DNA of 16,600 nt from the NCBI GenBank assembly GCA_004151065.3, contig NWUY0300023098.1, positions 31,949 to 48,548 on the forward strand, read 5' to 3'. The translations under genes and the position numbers were made by a program. Under the pieces are notes generated by a model that had not been told where the DNA came from, did not search any database, and saw only the letters and a program-made list of their open reading frames with translations. The stretch is from Larix sibirica. Its lineage: Eukaryota; Streptophyta; Pinopsida; Pinales; Pinaceae. Positions within the stretch are counted from its first letter, which is position 1. The number at the start of each line of letters is the position of its first letter. This document shows positions 14,321 to 16,600 of the stretch, piece after piece.

Positions 14321-16600
14321 TCAAGGAATATGGAAGTAGTCTATTTCACCACTTGAGTATTCTATCATTCCAGGTGCAAGGCTAGTTGTTTCCTTCGCTG
14401 CCATGTCTGCTTCGTAATTCAGGTTTCTTGTAATATGAAAGGCTTTGAAATGCTTGAAGGTGGTCGCTATTTGCTGGATCCGTTTTAAAGTTCTATCAAT
14501 TGCCTGGTTGTTGCAGTGTATGGGTGAATTGAATGCCTTAATGATGATGAGAGAATCTCCAAATACCTGTAGATTCACGATGTTATGTTTTTTAGCGATT
14601 TGACATCCTTGTAATAGTTCTAATGCTTTAGTTAGATTGTTTGAGCATGTTCCCAATCCCCATTTGTAACTGATTTTCGATGTTCCTCCCTTGACTAGTA
14701 AGATTCCTCTAGCTCCAACTTGACCTAGATTATTTTTGGATGCGCCATCAGAATGTAGACTGTCCATTGGCTAGTTGCAACTCCAGGCTTGAAAATCGAT
14801 GTCGGGGTACTTGATCTGCCAGGGTGGAAGCTTTTGATTTTTTGAATCGATTTTTCTGGTAGTTGGGAGGACAATGCCGATCCACTTTGACTCGACGGTG
14901 GAGAGATTCACATCTGCTCTAAATTTGGAATGGTTTATGAATTCGATTAGTAGACCTTTTGCTTTTCCAGCAACTTGAAGTGGTGTAGTGGAAGTGTCTT
15001 GGAAAATTAGTTTGTTTCTGGCGATCCAGATCTTCCAGCATGTGAGTTTAGGAATGGTGATCCAAATTTGGTGCCAAAGTTTCCTTTTCGAGAGTGAGTT
15101 TGGATAAACAAATTTCCAATCTTTGAGAAGACATGTGGTAGTGACAAAGTTTGGCATTGTGATGTCCAGTTCTTGAAGCATATGATTCCAAACTTCTTTT
15201 GAGAATGTGCAATTCAAGAAGAGATGGTCAAGTGTTTCAGTGTTTGTATGGAAAAGTGGGCACTGATGGGGTCCGATGAAGCCTCTTTTAGTGATATTTT
15301 CACCTGTAAGGATCTTTTTGTGTGCAAGAGTCCACATAAAAACTTTGAATTTGGGGATTCCGAATGAGGACCAAACCAAATCCCAAGTACATTTCCTGGA
15401 AGTGACATTGTTTTGGAGTGATTTGTAGCCTAGAGTAGTGGTATACATTCCGCTAGGACACCAGCCACATTCTTCATTGTGCAAGAGGTGGGTGGGAGCA
15501 CAACCATTCAATTTTTCGAATAAAAGAACTCTGGAATGTTCTAAATTTGTTAGGATTGATAGATTTATCCAACCCTGCCAAATGCCCAAAGAGTTCCAGG
15601 TGCCGAGATCGATAGTGTGTTGAGTAAGCCAATGGTCTATGTCCTGTAAATCTGGAATGTTCTGAAGCTGGTCTTTTCCCATTATTTTGTCGAAGAAAAT
15701 ATAAATATCCTTTCCATTTCCAGGTACCCAGTATAAGCCTTGGGAGAAAAAGTCCCAAGCGGCTTTTCAAAGGGACCAGATTGAGGATCCCTTCGATTCT
15801 GGCTTGTTGTCGAGGCATCTAAGAGAGGAACCTGCTAAGTATTTATTTTTTAATAATAGGCTGACTTTGTGGTGTCTGTCTTGCAGAATTTGCCAGAGAA
15901 TTTTTCCTCCCAATGCCTTATTTTCCAAAAGAGGATCTCGTATCTGAATCCCACCTAAATGCTTTGGTTGTAATGTAGTGTTCCAGATGACAAGGTGAAA
16001 TTTGCGCTCATTTTTTTCCCCTCCCGTCTAGAGGAACTCTCTCAGGAGCTTGCTTATTTGTTATGGAACTCCTTTGGGTGCTAGCAAGAGTGAGAATTGG
16101 TAAATAGGAAGTGCAGTGACGAATGAATTCAGAAGGATCAATTTTCCTGCTTTGTTGAGCCATTGTCCTCCCCATATGCTAATTTTGGATTTGATTTTGT
16201 TGATTATTTCTTCCCAGTTCTTTGACTTTGAGTAACCTTGGGTGATTGAGAGACCCAGGTATTTGACATTATCCCAATGCTGGTGGAATTTGATTCCAAG
16301 AATTCAGGCTATATTGGTTGCGGCGACATTGTTTAAATTCCAACCATATACAACGCTCTTGTGCAAGTTGATCTTACCGCCCGAGGATTTGCAGTAGGTA
16401 GCCATGTTTTCCTTGAAATTTCGAGCTATTAAGGAAGAACCTCCTCCCAGCAAAAGGGATTCACCTGCAAAGAGAGTGTGATTTAGGGGCATGGAATTGA
16501 ATGTTAAGTTAAGGCTAGGTAGGAGACTAGTGTTGAGATCAGAGTTTAGCTTTCGGCTGAGAGAGTCAGCCATGATAATATAAAGAAAGGAAGACAAGGG
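14321..16600 (-). pseudogene. LINE-C ORF2 remnant: reverse transcriptase, zf-RVT, RNase H
   Basis: A single minus-strand frame covers about 760 codons without any frameshift. It shows the RT PLSSFLYII motif at the window edge, HTLFAGES at about 16480-16457 where the catalytic FADD is expected (both Asp replaced, by Gly and Glu), SGGKIN and YLGLSITQG. The PKHLGGIQI region and RT C-terminus (YWVPGNGKDI) follow. zf-RVT (about 15350-15200) reads CPLF...HLFLNC; the second cysteine is Phe at 15253. RNase H lies at 14767-14390 with Asp at 14749, GDS at about 14557 and EAD at about 14407; the usual Glu is Lys at about 14629. In-frame stops are TGA 16306-16304, TAA 16063-16061, TAG 16030-16028, TGA 15769-15767 and TAG 14773-14771. 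The gene is therefore inactive; the family's role is target-primed reverse transcription. Confidence 0.92.

Larger units (their letters stand above)
13621..16600 (-). mobile_element. LINE-C: L1-type retrotransposon, 5' part outside the window
   Basis: The minus-strand element enters the window inside its reverse transcriptase (16600) and runs through thumb, zf-RVT and RNase H to a stop at 14323-14321. A 3' untranslated region of about 690 bases follows. The 3' end is taken at the T-rich run 13621-13632 (A-rich on the element strand). Only about 30 bases separate it from the right end of the solo LTR. A target duplication cannot be checked because the 5' end is out of view. At nearly 3 kb in the window it is the longest-preserved of the three LINEs. 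Confidence 0.88.

Noticed and set aside
15474-15818. 114-codon minus-strand frame
   Set aside because: It is out of phase with the LINE-C frame, which carries the reverse-transcriptase C-terminal motifs over the same DNA.

Overview
The window looks like intergenic, repeat-rich nuclear DNA of a land plant (seed plant likely; species not determinable). It is AT-rich. The only genes I can identify by family belong to retrotransposons of plant L1-type: reverse transcriptase, reverse-transcriptase zinc-binding (zf-RVT) and plant-type RNase H domains. There is also a plant-like solo LTR. No bacterial operon, rRNA, intact tRNA gene or CRISPR array is visible, and no intact host gene can be demonstrated. 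One ambiguous base (position 3104) points to a draft assembly.

Layout: 1-620 is a cluster of degenerate GGTGC/GCATC motifs. 724-740 and 1386-1406 are microsatellites. 1738-2580 holds three successive repeat structures: four units that each carry a hairpin, a long foldback with 74-nt arms, and a four-unit minisatellite. 3111-3171 carries a tRNA-like Pol III promoter on the minus strand, probably a SINE head. 3302-5947 is a complete 5'-truncated LINE insertion (LINE-A, plus strand) with a 13-bp target-site duplication and an A tail. 5961-7300 is AT-rich with a duplicated block. 7375-8020 contains a proline-rich repeat and a decayed coding-like segment on the minus strand. 8171-9358 is a second LINE relic (LINE-B, minus). 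9602-11825 has several unrecognised coding-like fragments on both strands, part of it bounded by a 15-bp inverted repeat. 12304-13584 is a solo LTR with TG...CA ends and a CAAAA duplication. 13621-16600 is the 3' part of a third LINE (LINE-C, minus), cut by the window edge inside its reverse transcriptase.

The pieces do not form a working pathway; they are a layered record of insertions. All three LINEs are inactivated by stops, frameshifts or lost catalytic residues. In-frame stops are strongly biased to TAG, mostly within CTAG, as expected from decay of methylated cytosines in plant CHG sites. The most unusual coding signal is a region of roughly 300 residues following the RNase H domain of LINE-A.
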